Assembly: GCA_022036555.1 (NCBI GenBank)
Contig: CM039120.1
Coordinates: forward strand, 8,098,179-8,162,178
DNA from: Microstegium vimineum
Lineage: Eukaryota > Streptophyta > Magnoliopsida > Poales > Poaceae
Direction: 5' to 3'
DNA: 64,000 nt
Below the pieces are notes generated by a model. It had not been told where the DNA came from. It saw only the letters and a list, made by a program, of their open reading frames with translations, and did no database searches. Below, one piece after another: positions 1 to 11,713 of this stretch (position 1 is the first letter of the stretch; each line of letters starts with the position of its first letter). The position numbers and the translations under genes were made by a program.

Positions 1-721
1 GTTTAGAGCAGGGACATATATGATTGTTCGAACTTTTCAGTGACCTGCAAACTTTTATATTTTATAATAGCACACACAATTAAACCCCTCTTTGGAGAAA
101 CACTCCAAAGACCAAAGGTAAGCGGAAGCAGGGGAGAGATGAAACCCAGTCGACCTCGAGTCTCAGCGGCAGCGTCTTCCGGCGGCCTGGCGTCTGCCCA
201 TCCCAGTCCCAAGCCCAACCCGGCAACCACCAATCCGTGGTGTCCCGCGCCGGCCTGGTCCCGGGCTAGCAAAAAGCGCCCCGCGGCACGTGCCCAAAGC
301 TTGGACGCACTCACGTCACCGCACCACACGACGTCTCCATTGCCCAGATCCGAATTCGGTGGGCGCCACCCCCACCCACTGACAGCCTCCCCTTCCCGGC
401 TCGCACAGCCTGCGTGCGGTCTGCAGTCCGCGCAAGCGGCCAAGCGCCACCAGAGCTTCGAGTCGTCGGCCCCGAGCGGGCGAAGCTCCCCACGCCACGC
501 GCGCGTCTCCCGCCCAGGCCAACCAAACGTCCGCTAGCCGCGAGCGCGAGACCTGACCACCCGCCCGGGCTGCGGCGCAGGATGCGCCAACATCCCCCTG
601 CTGATAGGACCCACGCGGCAGCGAGACGAGACGGGACGGGCAGGTCGGCGCTGGTCACCTCACCTCACCAGGCTCGGGCACTCGAGGGCTGCCTTGGCCT
701 TCCCTCCTCCCGCGGTGGTGG

Positions 722-728
722 TTATAAG
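722..728 (+). promoter_or_regulatory. TATA-like box of the MORN gene
   Basis: A TTATAAG motif lies in otherwise GC-rich DNA about 210 bases upstream of the MORN start codon, which allows a 5' UTR of about 180 bases. The sequence before it (1-720) is GC-rich promoter-like DNA. Its long open frames show no protein family I recognise. Confidence 0.45.
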
Positions 729-935
729 AGACCCCTCCGCCCCGTCCTCTCCTCTCTTTTCTCCGCTCCACCCACTCCCGCTCTGCTCCTGTCGATCTGC
801 CATCCTCTGCCCTGTGCGTGCCGGACCCCCGCTTGCGCGCCGCGTCTGCTCTAGGGATTTGATTGAGACGGAGACCCGCCAGAGATTGCGGAGAGGGACG
901 GAGGCGTCGGGGCCGGGGAGCGGCGGCGGCGAGGG

Positions 936-2347
936 ATGGACGGCCACGGCGGCGGCGTGGCGGGGGCCGGTAAGCTGACCCGGACGCCGTCCTCGCTGCT
1001 GCGCTCGCCCACGGTGCGCAACTGCTCCTCGTTCCAGGCCGTGGTTGTCGAGGACCCGGAGCCCGACGACAAGAAGGCCCAGGCGCACCCCAAGGCCCCG
1101 CCCCACCACTTCCACCCCGGCGGCGGCCCCGCCCACCCACTGCTCGTCCTCGCGCTCCCGCTCGCCTTCCTGCTCCTGCTCCTCCTCCTCCACGGCGGCG
1201 GCGGCGGCGGCGACGGCCACCACCTCGCCCTCCTCGCGGCGTCCGCGACCGCCGCGCTCGCCGCCGCCGCGGGGGCCGCGCGCCTGCTCCGTGGCCGCCT
1301 GCGCCTGCGCCTGCGCCGCTCGCCGGCCTCCGGCTCCGTCCAGTGGTTCATCGGCGACGACGACGACAAGCCGCAGAAGCGGGCGGACAAGGCCGCCGCC
1401 GCCGCCGCGCCGCACGCCCGCGTCGTGCGGGAGGGCGTCGAGTTCTACAGCAATGGGGACTGCTACGAGGGCGAGTTCCACAAGGGCCGCTGCAACGGCA
1501 GCGGCGTCTACAACTTCTTCGGCAAGGGCAAGTACGAGGGCGACTGGGTCGACGGCAAGTACGATGGCTACGGCATCGAGAGCTGGGCAAGGGGCAGCCG
1601 CTACCGCGGACAGTACCGCCAGGGCCTCCGCCACGGCCACGGCGTCTACCGCTTCTACAGCGGCGACTGCTACGCCGGCGAGTGGGCCGCCGGCCAGAGC
1701 CACGGCATCGGCGCGCAGACCTGCTCCGACGGGAGCTCCTACGTCGGGGAATTCAAGTGCGGCGTCAAGCACGGCCTCGGGAGCTACCATTTCAGGTGAG
1801 CGAAATCCCACCCCACGGCGAATCGATTCCTTGCCAAATTGCTTCAACTCTGAATGAACACGGGTTTCGTTCCAGAAATGGCGATCGCTATGCGGGCGAG
1901 TACTTTGGGGATAAGATCCACGGGATTGGCGTCTACAGCTTCGCCAATGGCCATTGCTACGAAGGCTCCTGGCACGAAGGCAAGAAGCAGGGATTTGGTA
2001 TGTACAAGTTCCGGAATGGCGACAAGCGATCGGGGGACTGGGATTCTGTGACTCTCAGGACCCCCTTGCCACCGGTGGATCCTTCTGTTCAGCGCGCCGT
2101 ACAGGTAAACGAACGATTTTCCTGTGCACATCTTTACCTTCTGCAAACTGCAATTCTTATGGTGTTTGTTGTGTCCACCCAGGCTGCTCAGCGAGCTGCG
2201 GAGAACGCATTTCGCTTGCCTAGAGTCGATGAGCAGGTCCACAAGGCGGTCATGGCCGCCAACAGGGCGGCCACGGCCGCTCGAGTGGCGGCGATCAAGG
2301 CAGTCCAGAACAGGATGGATGGGAAATTTTGTGACACCTATGTGTGA
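936..2347 (+). CDS. MORN-repeat membrane-anchored protein
   Basis: Three coding exons (936-1795, 1876-2104, 2183-2347) with GT/AG introns give about 417 residues. The N-terminus is low complexity and is followed by a strongly hydrophobic leucine-rich stretch (about residues 67-85) and an alanine-rich one (about 94-117), so one or two membrane segments are likely. A basic region and an acidic DDDD patch follow. From about residue 176 there are seven consecutive MORN repeats of about 23 residues with the YEGEF...G...GxG pattern. The seventh ends in a GDW motif. The C-terminus is an alanine- and arginine-rich helix. MORN repeats bind phospholipids or act as scaffolds at membranes; plant members are often named SET7/9-like from the repeat alone, but no SET domain is present. 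The reading frame crosses both introns without a break. The start is the first ATG in frame with the repeats. Family assignment is secure; the cellular role is inferred. Confidence 0.9.
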
Positions 2348-3289
2348 ATTGCTGTGTGTGAGACCATCATGTTTTTTTGTTTATCTCCTTCTAACTGTAC
2401 ATTAGGGTAGTGAAGGACAATAACTAATCAGTGAGGTCAGACGACCGGGGCAGCACAACCGCGTGCTCCGAGTCAGGGTTCAGCAACGAACGGGAGCTGA
2501 CGAAGATCGGAGGGAGCTGGCAAAAAAAAAAAACATTTGCGAGAAACGGCTCTGATTCTGCCATATCTCCATGGCTATCAGATCGGAGGTTCCCTTCCTC
2601 CTCCTTCCTTGCTTCCAACAAGCTGTAACTGTACATAGATCCGAGTGTACCAATGGAAGAGCGAGTTTTTTTTTTCCAATGCCCTTTTCAGTTTTCATTC
2701 ACTGCTTATTATTGCTCCTAAATAAATTATCTCTGTGTGGTTGTGTGCAGGGCACTGCTCACAGTCACAGGAGCATAGTACGTACTGTGATTGCTTTGCA
2801 TCTGCGCTTCCATCTCTCCAACCTAAACCTTGACTGCTTAGTTGGACTCCCATGTGCAGTGATTCTCCATTTGCAAATGTACTTGGTGGTGCACATGGGG
2901 GACTGTAAATTTCGCTCTCGCCTTGTCCTGCAACTTGTATCTCTGGTGGTGTAGCCGTGTAGGGCACACACATGACATAAATAATTTCCTGTGTTGTCGA
3001 TCCACTCCCTGCACCTGAGCCCACTGTGTTTTTTGAAACCTAGGGAGAGCAGCAATTCATTCATTCATTCATTCATAGCTTTGGGTCCCCTAGGCTCTGC
3101 CTGCTCCAGATTTTTGCACCACAGGGGGCATGAATGCTGGAGAAAGGATTCCGGAAATGTGAAGCTGGCACAAGGCATTGTTGGTTGCCGGGATCACCTG
3201 TTGCTTCAATTTCTTGCATTAGGACAGCTATATATGCCCATCTCTCAATTATCCTTGTACTGCATCATGTGAGATATGTATGTCACTCA
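2348..3289 (+). other. 3' UTR and downstream spacer of the MORN gene
   Basis: No gene is seen. An AATAAA-type polyadenylation motif occurs near 2720, followed by AT-rich spacer. A tetranucleotide microsatellite lies at 3055-3076. The stretch ends where a copia LTR begins. Confidence 0.5.
3055..3076. repeat. ATTC microsatellite
   Basis: Five uninterrupted tandem copies of ATTC (plus a partial unit) are visible. Confidence 0.9.
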
Positions 3290-3771
3290 TGTTAAGTTCT
3301 AGGATCGTCTAGGAGGTAGATCCAGTGAATAAACACATGTTCGAGTAGATAGTAGATGCAGTTCATGCATAGAGAAGAGTAGACATAGAGAGAGAGAGGT
3401 AGAACACCGACCGGAGTTATCGACGGGAACCGCAGTGGTGGCGGCGGTGTTCGTGTTGGAGTTGGTGGAGTCGCTGCCCGTCATGGTGTTCGGCGTAGGA
3501 TCGGTGCTCGCGTCCTGCATCCGGGTGCTCGCCGGCGTCGATGGGGAATCCCGTCGCTGGCAGCGCCCCTCTGGATCGGTCTAGGGTTTAGATGTCGGTG
3601 GGGAACTTGCGGCTCGGTCAACCTCGTGCTGAGCGCCCCGGCCCCCACCTTATCTTTATAGCGCTGTGCGACGGGGGCCCACCAACCACAAGATTGGGCG
3701 CCCTCGATCAGGGCGCAGATCTAAGGCCCATTAGGCCGTTGGACCTAACGGTGGGAGATCAAATTCTAACA
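3290..3771 (-). repeat. 3' LTR of the copia element
   Basis: On the minus strand this 482-base segment starts with TGTTAG directly after a purine-rich tract (about 3772-3783) and ends with TAACA, giving a short TGTTA/TAACA inverted repeat. A TATAAAG box lies inside it on the minus strand near 3655. The bases outside it (3285-3289, ACTCA) would be one copy of the target duplication; the other copy is not available. Confidence 0.8.
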
Positions 3772-3980
3772 TTCTCCCCTTAATCTCACATAATTCTTAT
3801 TCATTCTTCAATTCTCATTCTAATTCAATATTTCAATTCTTTCTATTTCATCATAGATTAGTGGATAGAGCATGCTTCATCGTCACAACAATTCATGTCA
3901 TTAGACTGACAGCTACTACACACCTTTCTATTTTGGAAATAAACTTTTCATCATTCTGGGCCCTTCTTGTTGTTCGGGAA

Positions 3981-6869
3981 TCATAGGCTCTCCCTTAAAC
4001 CCATGCCGGCTATGTGTCCTCTGAACACACTGGGTGGAAGGCCTTTTGTGAGCGGATCCGCTAGCATCTTTTCTGTTCGTATATGCTCAAGATTTATGAT
4101 ATGACCCCGAAGTTTATCTTTCACAACATAGTACTTTATGTCAATGTATTTGGCAGCACCACTTGACCTATTGTTGTGAGCATATTCTACCGTTGGGTTG
4201 TTATCACAATACAACCGCATCGGTCTTTCTATACTTTCAATTATTTTCAATCCGGGTACAAATTTCTTCAACCAATTTACCTGCCCCGAGGCCTCATAAC
4301 AAGCTACAAACTCGGCGTACATTGTCGAGGATGTAGTCACTGTTTGTTTCGAACTTTTCCATGATATCACTCCTTTAGCAAGAGTAAAGATATATCCCGA
4401 TGTGGATTTTCTTTCATCTCCAGCATAATCGGAATCTGAATACCCCTCTATGTGCAGGGAATCAGATTTTTCATATGTCAATATGAGACCTTTCGTACCT
4501 TGCAAATAACGCAAGACTTTCTTCACTAATTTCCAATGTTCAATTCCTGGATTCTTTTGATATCTGCCAAGTAACCCGGTAACAAAAGCTATGTCAGGGC
4601 GCGTACACGTTTGAGCATATTGCAAACTTCCAATTGCCGAAGCATACGGTACCGCTTTCATCTGATCAATTTCATATTGGTTGTTGGGACATTGATGTTC
4701 CCCATATTTATCGCCCTTGACAATCAGAGCAGGAGATGGACTACACGCATGCATACTAAATTTCTTCAGAACCTTTTCTATGTATGCCTTCTGCGACAAT
4801 CCCAATACCCCTTTTCTTCTATTTCGATGAATCTCAATTCCCAAAACAAATGACGCTTCACCGAGATCTTTCATATCAAAGTTCGAGGACAAGAATTTCT
4901 TCGTCTTCGATAGCAGATTGACATCACTACTAGCAAGTAAGATATCATCCACATATAGGATCAGGAATATGTATTTCTTATTCTTAAATTTCACATAGAC
5001 ACAATTGTCCTCGACATTTTCTTTAAACCCAAAACCTTTTATAGTTTTATCAAACTTCAAGTACCACTGTCTCGAAGCTTGTTTCAAACCATAAATGGAT
5101 CTTTTTAGATGACATCCCATATTTTCTTTTCCTTTTACGACAAAACCTTTCAGTTGTGCCATATAGACATTTTCATACAAATCCCCATTTAGGAATGCGG
5201 TCTTTACATCCATCTGATGTAATTCTAGATCATAGTGAGCCACAAGTGCCATAATAATTCTGAAAGAATCTTTACAAGAAACCGGGGAAAAGGTTTCATT
5301 GTAATCAATCCCTTCTCTTTGGGTAAAACCCTTAGCCACAAGTAGTGCTTTGTGTCTTTCAATATTCCCCTGGGAGTCATATTTCGTCTTATAGACCCAT
5401 TTGGAGCCTACTTTCTTATCTCCTTTAGGAATATTTTCTAGAACCCAAACCTTGTTGGTATTCATAGATTTCATCTCATCTTCCATGGCCTGAAGCCACT
5501 TCAATGAGAATTCGCTTCTCATGGCTTCTTCAAAAGCTATAGGGTCATCCTCCATATGGAATTCTTCAGTTTCATAAATTTCATAATCATCTGGAATGGC
5601 TGACCTTCTAGTTCTTTGAGACCTTCTAGGAGCCTCTGGCACTTGGTCCATTATAGGTTGTTGTTGTTCTTCCTCATTAGCGACATTTGGTTCTACAGGC
5701 TCCTGATGGACAGATTCCTCTTGTTCATTCGTTGTCACTATGGGAGAATTCACAACAGGTGTTGTCACCACAGCGTCCTGTACTGCTGGTGCAACATCGG
5801 TAGCAGGTAACGTAAAGAATTGTTCTTCAACCATCGTAGTAGGTACATGTACCCGCTTCTCCTCAAGGCTAATTTCACGTGTTACCTTGCTCCCCCTGAT
5901 CATATCATCCTCCAAGAACACAACGTGTCTTGTTTCAACAAATTTCGTATATCTATCAGGACAATAAAATCGATATCCTTTCGATCTTTCTGGATAGCCA
6001 ATGAAATGACAACTGACAGTTTTGGAGTCTAACTTTCCAATATTTGGGTTAAAAACCTTTGCCTCAGCTGGACAACCCCACACACGTAAGTGCTTAAGTG
6101 AGGGTTCTCTTCCTGTCCATAATTCATACGGTGTTTTCTGCACCGACTTGCTTGGTACTCGATTAAGTATATGAATGGCGGTTTTCAGTGCCTCAATCCA
6201 TAAACCAACCGGTAGTGTGGAGTAACTCATCATGCTTCTCACCATATCCATTAGGGTACGGTTTCTTCTTTCAGCCACTCCATTCTGCTGAGACTCCCCC
6301 GGCGTAGAGTATTGAGCGACTATGCCATTTTCCAGTAGGAACCTTGCAAAAGGACCTGGAATTTGGCCATACGGGGTATGTCGCCCATAATACTCTCCAC
6401 CACGGTCTGATCGAACTATCTTTATTTTCAAGTTGTGTTGATTTTCAATTTCGGCTTTAAATATCTTAAATTTATCCAATGCTTCTGTTCTTTCTTTAAT
6501 TGGATAAATATAGCCATAACGAGAGTAATCATCCGTGAATGTTATGAACGAATCATAACCATCCACGCTTTTCATTGGGAATGGACTGCAAATGTCCATG
6601 TGGATTATTTCTAATACTCTCGTGCTTCGTTTAGCATCTTTCTTTATTTTCTTAACATATTTTCCTTTGATGCAATCAACACATTGTTCTAAATCAGAGA
6701 ATTCTAAGTGCGGAAGAATCGATTGTTTCACTAAGCGTTCTATTCTCCCCCTCGAAATATGACCCAAACGACAATGCCATAGCTTCGAAGAGTCGCTTTC
6801 ATTTCTCTTCTGCTTCTTATTCTCATTTGTAGATTGGGAGACATTCACAACATCACATTCATGATTCAC
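3981..6869 (-). CDS. Copia integrase, reverse transcriptase and RNase H polyprotein part
   Basis: A 962-residue open frame on the minus strand. Near its start is the integrase zinc-binding motif (LWHCRLGH ... CVDC), then the DDE integrase core and its GESQQNGVAERRNRT motif. Next comes the reverse transcriptase, with MDVKTAFLNGDL and the catalytic YVDD. The C-terminus is copia RNase H, with YSDSDYAGD and a DPLTKGLP ending. This part is intact over its whole length although the upstream gag-protease is broken. The first codon of this frame is not a true start: the frame is the downstream part of one polyprotein. It would be retrotransposon machinery, not a host gene. Confidence 0.92.
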   Translation of the reverse strand: MNHECDVVNVSQSTNENKKQKRNESDSSKLWHCRLGHISRGRIERLVKQSILPHLEFSDLEQCVDCIKGKYVKKIKKDAKRSTRVLEIIHMDICSPFPMKSVDGYDSFITFTDDYSRYGYIYPIKERTEALDKFKIFKAEIENQHNLKIKIVRSDRGGEYYGRHTPYGQIPGPFARFLLENGIVAQYSTPGESQQNGVAERRNRTLMDMVRSMMSYSTLPVGLWIEALKTAIHILNRVPSKSVQKTPYELWTGREPSLKHLRVWGCPAEAKVFNPNIGKLDSKTVSCHFIGYPERSKGYRFYCPDRYTKFVETRHVVFLEDDMIRGSKVTREISLEEKRVHVPTTMVEEQFFTLPATDVAPAVQDAVVTTPVVNSPIVTTNEQEESVHQEPVEPNVANEEEQQQPIMDQVPEAPRRSQRTRRSAIPDDYEIYETEEFHMEDDPIAFEEAMRSEFSLKWLQAMEDEMKSMNTNKVWVLENIPKGDKKVGSKWVYKTKYDSQGNIERHKALLVAKGFTQREGIDYNETFSPVSCKDSFRIIMALVAHYDLELHQMDVKTAFLNGDLYENVYMAQLKGFVVKGKENMGCHLKRSIYGLKQASRQWYLKFDKTIKGFGFKENVEDNCVYVKFKNKKYIFLILYVDDILLASSDVNLLSKTKKFLSSNFDMKDLGEASFVLGIEIHRNRRKGVLGLSQKAYIEKVLKKFSMHACSPSPALIVKGDKYGEHQCPNNQYEIDQMKAVPYASAIGSLQYAQTCTRPDIAFVTGLLGRYQKNPGIEHWKLVKKVLRYLQGTKGLILTYEKSDSLHIEGYSDSDYAGDERKSTSGYIFTLAKGVISWKSSKQTVTTSSTMYAEFVACYEASGQVNWLKKFVPGLKIIESIERPMRLYCDNNPTVEYAHNNRSSGAAKYIDIKYYVVKDKLRGHIINLEHIRTEKMLADPLTKGLPPSVFRGHIAGMGLRESL

Positions 6870-7047
6870 ATTCTCAGCAAGAGATAATAAATAAAGCTTG
6901 TCTTGTCAGAAGGCAAGACCCATAGACTTGTCATTATTATCAAATATTTCACATTCTGCCATTACCAAAATGACAGCCAAATCCATCATCATCGAGTTTC
7001 GAAACACTTATTAAATTCCTACGCAAAGAGGGAACATAGAGTACATT

Positions 7048-7581
7048 TCAAAGCTTAAGGACAAAGCCATCTTTTAATTCTAAAGCTAGATCGCCAATGG
7101 CTTCAACTCCAGCTTGTACTCCATTCACAACTTTAATCGTTCTTTCTCCTCTTTGCAGGGTTCTCCTCCCACTCAACCCCTGTAAAGAATTCAAAACGTG
7201 AATTGTTGCTCCTGAATCAATCCACCAAGTGGTGTTCGAATAACATAAAAACAGGGATTCATCTACAAATATGATAGTATCATCACCTTTCTTCAGTAGC
7301 TTTTTCAGGTAGACTGGGCAATCTCTCTTGTAATGCCCTCTTTTGAAGCATTCCTTGCACTGGTCTTTTTCAGCATTGCTATATTTTCTGAAGTCCTCAT
7401 ACTGAGAGTCCTTTTCTTTTCCCTTTTCAATTGCCTTTTCTTGTGGCTTGGAGGGAGAGCCTTTATTCCACTGGGGTTTCCCCTGTGGTTTCTTGTAATA
7501 ATTTTTTCTTTTATTGTCCTTCGCAAGATGAGCTAAGTCACCCTGTGAGGACTTAAGTCTTTTTTCCTCCTGAACACACAT
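7048..7581 (-). pseudogene. Copia gag zinc knuckle and protease fragment
   Basis: On the minus strand this frame has a lysine-rich stretch, a CX2CX4HX4C zinc knuckle (CKECFKRGHYKRDC), and the aspartic protease active site WWIDSGATIHV. It is in the same frame as the preceding gag fragment but separated from it by a stop codon at 7603-7605. Several stops lie between its end and the integrase frame at 6869, although recognisable protease-integrase linker sequence continues through them. Confidence 0.85.
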
Positions 7582-7602
7582 TGCAATGAGCTTTTCAATG
7601 TC

Positions 7603-8188
7603 CTAGTTTTCAGGCAACATATTATAGTTCACAGCAAAAGTTTCGAATTCTTTTGGCAGAGAAAGAAAGACCAAGTGAATGAGGAACTTATCATTGATCT
7701 CCAAATCCATTGCCTTTAATTTTGCTGTCATTGTGTTCATTTTCAATATGTGCTGACGCACACCACCACCATTGTATTTTTCAGATACAAGTTTATGTAT
7801 CAAGGTGCTTGCTGTGGCCTTGGAAGACCCAGTAAACTGACTCTTTACCCTTTCGAGGTAGTCAATGGCGGTGATGCATTCTGGAATGGACCCTCAGATT
7901 TGGTATTCAATGGTGGCTTTCGCCACCAACAGGCATTTTCAGTTGGATTGAATCCAACGCCTGTGTTCAATGTCATATTTCATTCTGACTTCAGCAAAGT
8001 CACGCTTTTCGGGCGTTAAATGCTTCGTCAGTTTCATCAGTTCTCTTCTCCGGTTCCTCTGGAATAGTAGGACACGGTGAAGTAATGGCAAGGTTGATCT
8101 CTGCCAATGCAAGTTCCAGCTCGTACTTCTCCCGCCACACCCGGTAGTTGGTACCGTTGAGCGGTGGAATATTGTTAATGTTCACCAT
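7603..8188 (-). pseudogene. Copia gag (UBN2 type), broken
   Basis: The minus-strand ATG at 8188 begins a typical copia gag N-terminus (LNGTNYRVWREKYELEL). A frameshift occurs near 8003, then two in-frame stops near 7936 and 7900, after which the gag helical region continues to 7603. Homology is continuous across the breaks, which shows decay rather than separate genes. Confidence 0.8.
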
Positions 8189-9476
8189 TCCTTTAACTCC
8201 TGAAATTTGTCCAAAGAAAAGTGAGAAACATTCATCATATAAATTGCATGCCTTAACTCAACGATGGTCAAATTTAAAACATATAATTCTTCTATGCAAA
8301 AATTATACATCACCGTTGGGCAGAAATAAAATAAATGCATAGCTCTTCATTATAATAATGTTATTAACAACGTTGGTCAGAAAATAACAGTACTATAATT
8401 TCATCAAAATTTCCAGAGATTTCATAATTTGCTCAAAATTAAATTATCCCGTTGGTTCAAATTTAATCAAGAGACAATTCGATATTTCTTCGCAGCGGAA
8501 ACCATAATAATAAAGCTCATAATATTATTTTCCAGAAAGAATTAATTCATATTATTATTCTCTGAACGAAAATTATCATTGGATAAAATTTGTGTAGAGA
8601 AAATTTCATCAAAATTTGGTTCAAATTCAAAGTTATTCATAGCTGTTTCTGGAAAATAGAATAAATAAATAAAATTGTTCAAAAATATTATTTTTTAGAA
8701 TATTATTCATATGATTATTCTCTGATCATAAATATATCGTTGGATAAAATTTATGCAGAGAAAAATGCATCAAAATTCGGTTCAATTTCATTCAAATTCA
8801 AAGTTCATTATTTTCTGGGAAATAAAATAAATTCAAAATTGAAAGACTGTATTGTTCATGCGCGGGCCAGGGCGAACCGAGTGGCCCAGAGGCCATTTCG
8901 GCCCAGCCAGCCGCGCGCGGGGCTTCCCCTTCCCGCCCAGGCCGCAACGTGGGCCTTGGGCCTGGGCCGGGATTTCCTTTGCCCGCCTGGGCCGAATCGA
9001 GCCCAGCAGCCAGGAGACAGCGTGACCCGTTCGATCTAGGTTTCGGGGATCGGACGGTTGCGCGACGATTTCGGTGGAACAAAACTCACCGTCAGCCGGC
9101 TCCCCCAGAACCCTAATTCATTTCCATTCCCCTCCCCTTCTCCTGCCTCCCCCGAATCGTGAGACAGAGTGCAGCGGCGGCGGCTGAGTCCTACCGGCCA
9201 GAGAAGGAAAGAAGTGCACCGTTGCCGGCTCCCTCGCCGGCGAGCGTGCTCGCCCATGGCTGAGCACGCCGCCGTCGAGCAGGCCTGCGGCGGTGCGGGT
9301 TCATTCGGCCAAAGCCGAGGTAGGGATGGGGTTCGTGATGACCGGCGGTGAGGAAGGAAGCGTCGTCGGCCCTGTTGCTTTGGATTCGAGTTCATATTTG
9401 CATTTTCACTTCTCTTCCCTAACCCTCTAGATCGAACGATTAGGGTAAGGGTTCGGTTTCGTTCAGTTTCTATTGA

Positions 9477-9576
9477 NNNNNNNNNNNNNNNNNNNNNNNN
9501 NNNNNNNNNNNNNNNNNNNNNNNNNNNNNNNNNNNNNNNNNNNNNNNNNNNNNNNNNNNNNNNNNNNNNNNNNNNN
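9477..9576. other. Assembly gap (100 Ns)
   Basis: One hundred unknown bases, a conventional placeholder length; the true size cannot be known. It separates the copia leader from a duplicated block. Confidence 0.99.
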
Positions 9577-9911
9577 CACACCCAGAGAAAGCCGCCATCA
9601 GTACCAGGCAGGGCCCAACAAGCAGAAGCAGCACGTGATCGGAAACATGCAAGAAAGGGAATGCCCCACTTCCCCGAAGCGTTTGCGTTTGGGACCACAC
9701 ACCCATGCGTGCTGCGTAGGGAGGGAGAAACCTTTTGCGGATGGGATGGGGGCATCGCACAAGCAAAGCATCCGTGCCATCCGCACTTTACAAACTTTAT
9801 TACATGTTTCCGATACCGACGAAAAAGAAGGGAAAACACACACCAGACCCCCAACGCGAAATTTACTAGTCCAAAAACTGAAAACCCTCGGGTTCGGCGG
9901 GCAGCAAAAGG
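9577..9911. repeat. Duplicated block, copy A (next to the gap)
   Basis: This segment matches 10478-10792 in the same orientation almost throughout. Nearly every difference in copy A is a base changed to match its neighbour, or a lengthened homopolymer (for example TTCCCC against TTCGCC, and CCTTTT against CCGTT). That pattern suggests base-call errors at a contig end rather than evolution. No gene is recognised in it. Confidence 0.8.
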
Positions 9912-11452
9912 TACAAAAAGCAAGGCAAACAAAAAAAGTTCAATGAAAAATTACTAAATATATATCAGACTTTTGATTCGAAGAAATTTTTTAAGATAAT
10001 TCTATTAATTCATATGACCCTTATTCTTTTTAAAATGATTTCTTCTTTAAAAATAATTTGGAAACTTAAAAGAGATTTTGCAAAAAGTTAGTTCGATTTT
10101 GCAATAAATTATCTATTGGAAGACCATTCCAATGACATATTTATTACTCTAACTGATACATATGTGAAATATCATCTGGAAATTAGGGATTAAAAAATAT
10201 TCATAAGAGGGGGGTGAATAGTTTTTTTCAAACTTAATCGCACCAGCTAGTTGAAACTTGAAACAAGTTACAGTATACCGTCTACACCAACTCTAACTAC
10301 ACGGCGGCTTCGCCCTCTCCGCTAACACAGTGTGCGGCGCTTGGCACGAGCATTCCCACGTGACAGGCGCTCGGCCTGTGCCTGTGCACTTTGGTCGCGC
10401 AGCAGCCAGCCAGCCAGACAGCCACCCCGTGAAGCAGCCATCATCACTAGTCACGACATCACACGCAGCAGCCGCCATCAGTCACCAGGCACTGGCACAA
10501 GCAGAAGCAGCACGCCTGATCGGAAACATGCAAGCACAGAATGCCCCACTTCGCCGAAGCGTTTGCGTTTGGAGACCACACACCCATGCGTGCTGCGTAG
10601 GAGGGAGAAACCGTTGCGGATGGGATGGGGGCATCGCACAAGCAAAGCATCCGTGCCATCCGCACATACTACTCTTATTACATAGTCTACCGATACCGAC
10701 GAAAAAGAACTGGAACACACACCAGACACCAACGCGCACATACTAGTCCAGAACTGAAAAGCCTCGGCGTTCGGCGGGGAAAGGCCAGCGAGTTCTCGGT
10801 TCACCGTGAAAGGGAACAGCGCCTGGCCAGCGACGGAAACACGGAACGGAAGGCAAAGCCACCACCGAACGGAACGGAAGGCAAAGCCACCACGGAAACT
10901 CGGCGTCTACGGGGAATCCACGAACGGGCGCCACTCACGTACCACCAGCAGCCGCAAAAATTAGGTGAATGTAGTCTGAATTGGCCACGAAAAAGGGCCA
11001 GCTTTATGGATTCCCTTTTTACAGTTGAGTGGGCTGACTTTGCAGCGCACGCACGTTTGTTACTCGTACTAGTACTATCATTTGGCTCCTAGGAAAGGAG
11101 CACGACCATCTTTCCGCCCGGCAACCACCGGCGTACTGTACTGTACGAGCCTGTGGATGCGAGTGACACCTGCAAAATGCTACGGTTCATTGCACAACCA
11201 AAGGAATCGCGCAATGTTTTTATCCTGGTGAATCGTACCTACGATAACGATGATATTTAAACATCGTACGTACTATCTGATACAGTGATACGTGATCCAT
11301 TCGCGTTCAAAGAAAGAAATATAAGATTATGAGAAGCTGAAAAGGCTGATCCCGAGATCAGCATCTGATATCCTGCGCCTACACCGAGTGCGACCCGGGA
11401 TTTGCTTCCATGCGAGAAGAAGATACCTTTCCGCCTCCAAGAGAAAGGAAAC
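9912..11452. other. Intergenic region with duplicated block copy B
   Basis: 9912-10290 is AT-rich spacer. 10478-10792 is the second copy of the duplicated block. The remainder up to the SINE is unassigned. Open frames here do not resemble any family I know. Confidence 0.5.
10478..10792. repeat. Duplicated block, copy B
   Basis: Same-orientation partner of 9577-9911. Its sequence looks normal, without the homopolymer bias of copy A, and it continues smoothly into flanking DNA on both sides. It is probably the true locus. Confidence 0.8.
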
Positions 11453-11468
11453 CGCCGGCCCCGAGCTT

Positions 11469-11689
11469 TTTTCTTTTTTGAGATTACACAGTACAACGCA
11501 GACGTTTAACACGCATGCACACTCGTCTTACGAACACGTGCACGTAAACCATACCCCTAAAAGCACCTTCGAAGGACTGAGCCGGCAAATCTTGAATAAA
11601 TTCAGAATAAAGTGTCGCACTCAGGATTTGAACCCTAGGTGAGAGCCCCAACCAATAGCCTTTGCCATTGCGCCCTGAAACACTTGGCC
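11469..11689 (-). mobile_element. tRNA-derived SINE, copy 1
   Basis: On the minus strand the head has a pol III A-box-like stretch (GGCGCAATGGCAAAG) and a B box (GGTTCAAATCC), then a body and an A-rich tail at 11466-11480. It is flanked by an imperfect 16-base target duplication (11453-11468 and 11690-11705, CGCCGGCC[C/G]CGAGCTT). It resembles the second copy at 41986-42138 from the head through the first part of the body. It lies directly upstream of the annexin TATA box. Confidence 0.82.
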
Positions 11690-11713
11690 CGCCGGCCGCG
11701 AGCTTATGCCTGG

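Larger units (their letters stand above)
3290..9476 (-). mobile_element. Degenerate Ty1/copia retrotransposon
   Basis: Read on the minus strand, the order is gag, zinc knuckle, protease, integrase, reverse transcriptase, RNase H, polypurine tract and 3' LTR, which is the Ty1/copia order. The gag-protease part carries a frameshift and several in-frame stops, so the element is not autonomous. The 3' LTR is complete at 3290-3771. No matching 5' LTR or tRNA primer site is found between 8190 and the N gap, so the 5' end most likely lies in the gap or has been lost. The part from 8190 to 9476 is presumed to be the untranslated leader: it is AT-rich near gag and GC-rich further out. The lineage within copia was not determined. 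Confidence 0.88.

Noticed and set aside
660..1857. Long open frames overlapping the MORN gene on both strands
   Set aside because: They arise from GC-rich, codon-biased exon 1. Their products are low-complexity alanine, arginine or proline runs without domains.
9036..9932. 298-residue open frame across the N gap
   Set aside because: It joins unrelated sequence through unknown bases.
11600..11689. Possible tRNA gene with a B box
   Set aside because: The B box belongs to a SINE head. There is no cloverleaf, and an A-tail and target duplications are present.
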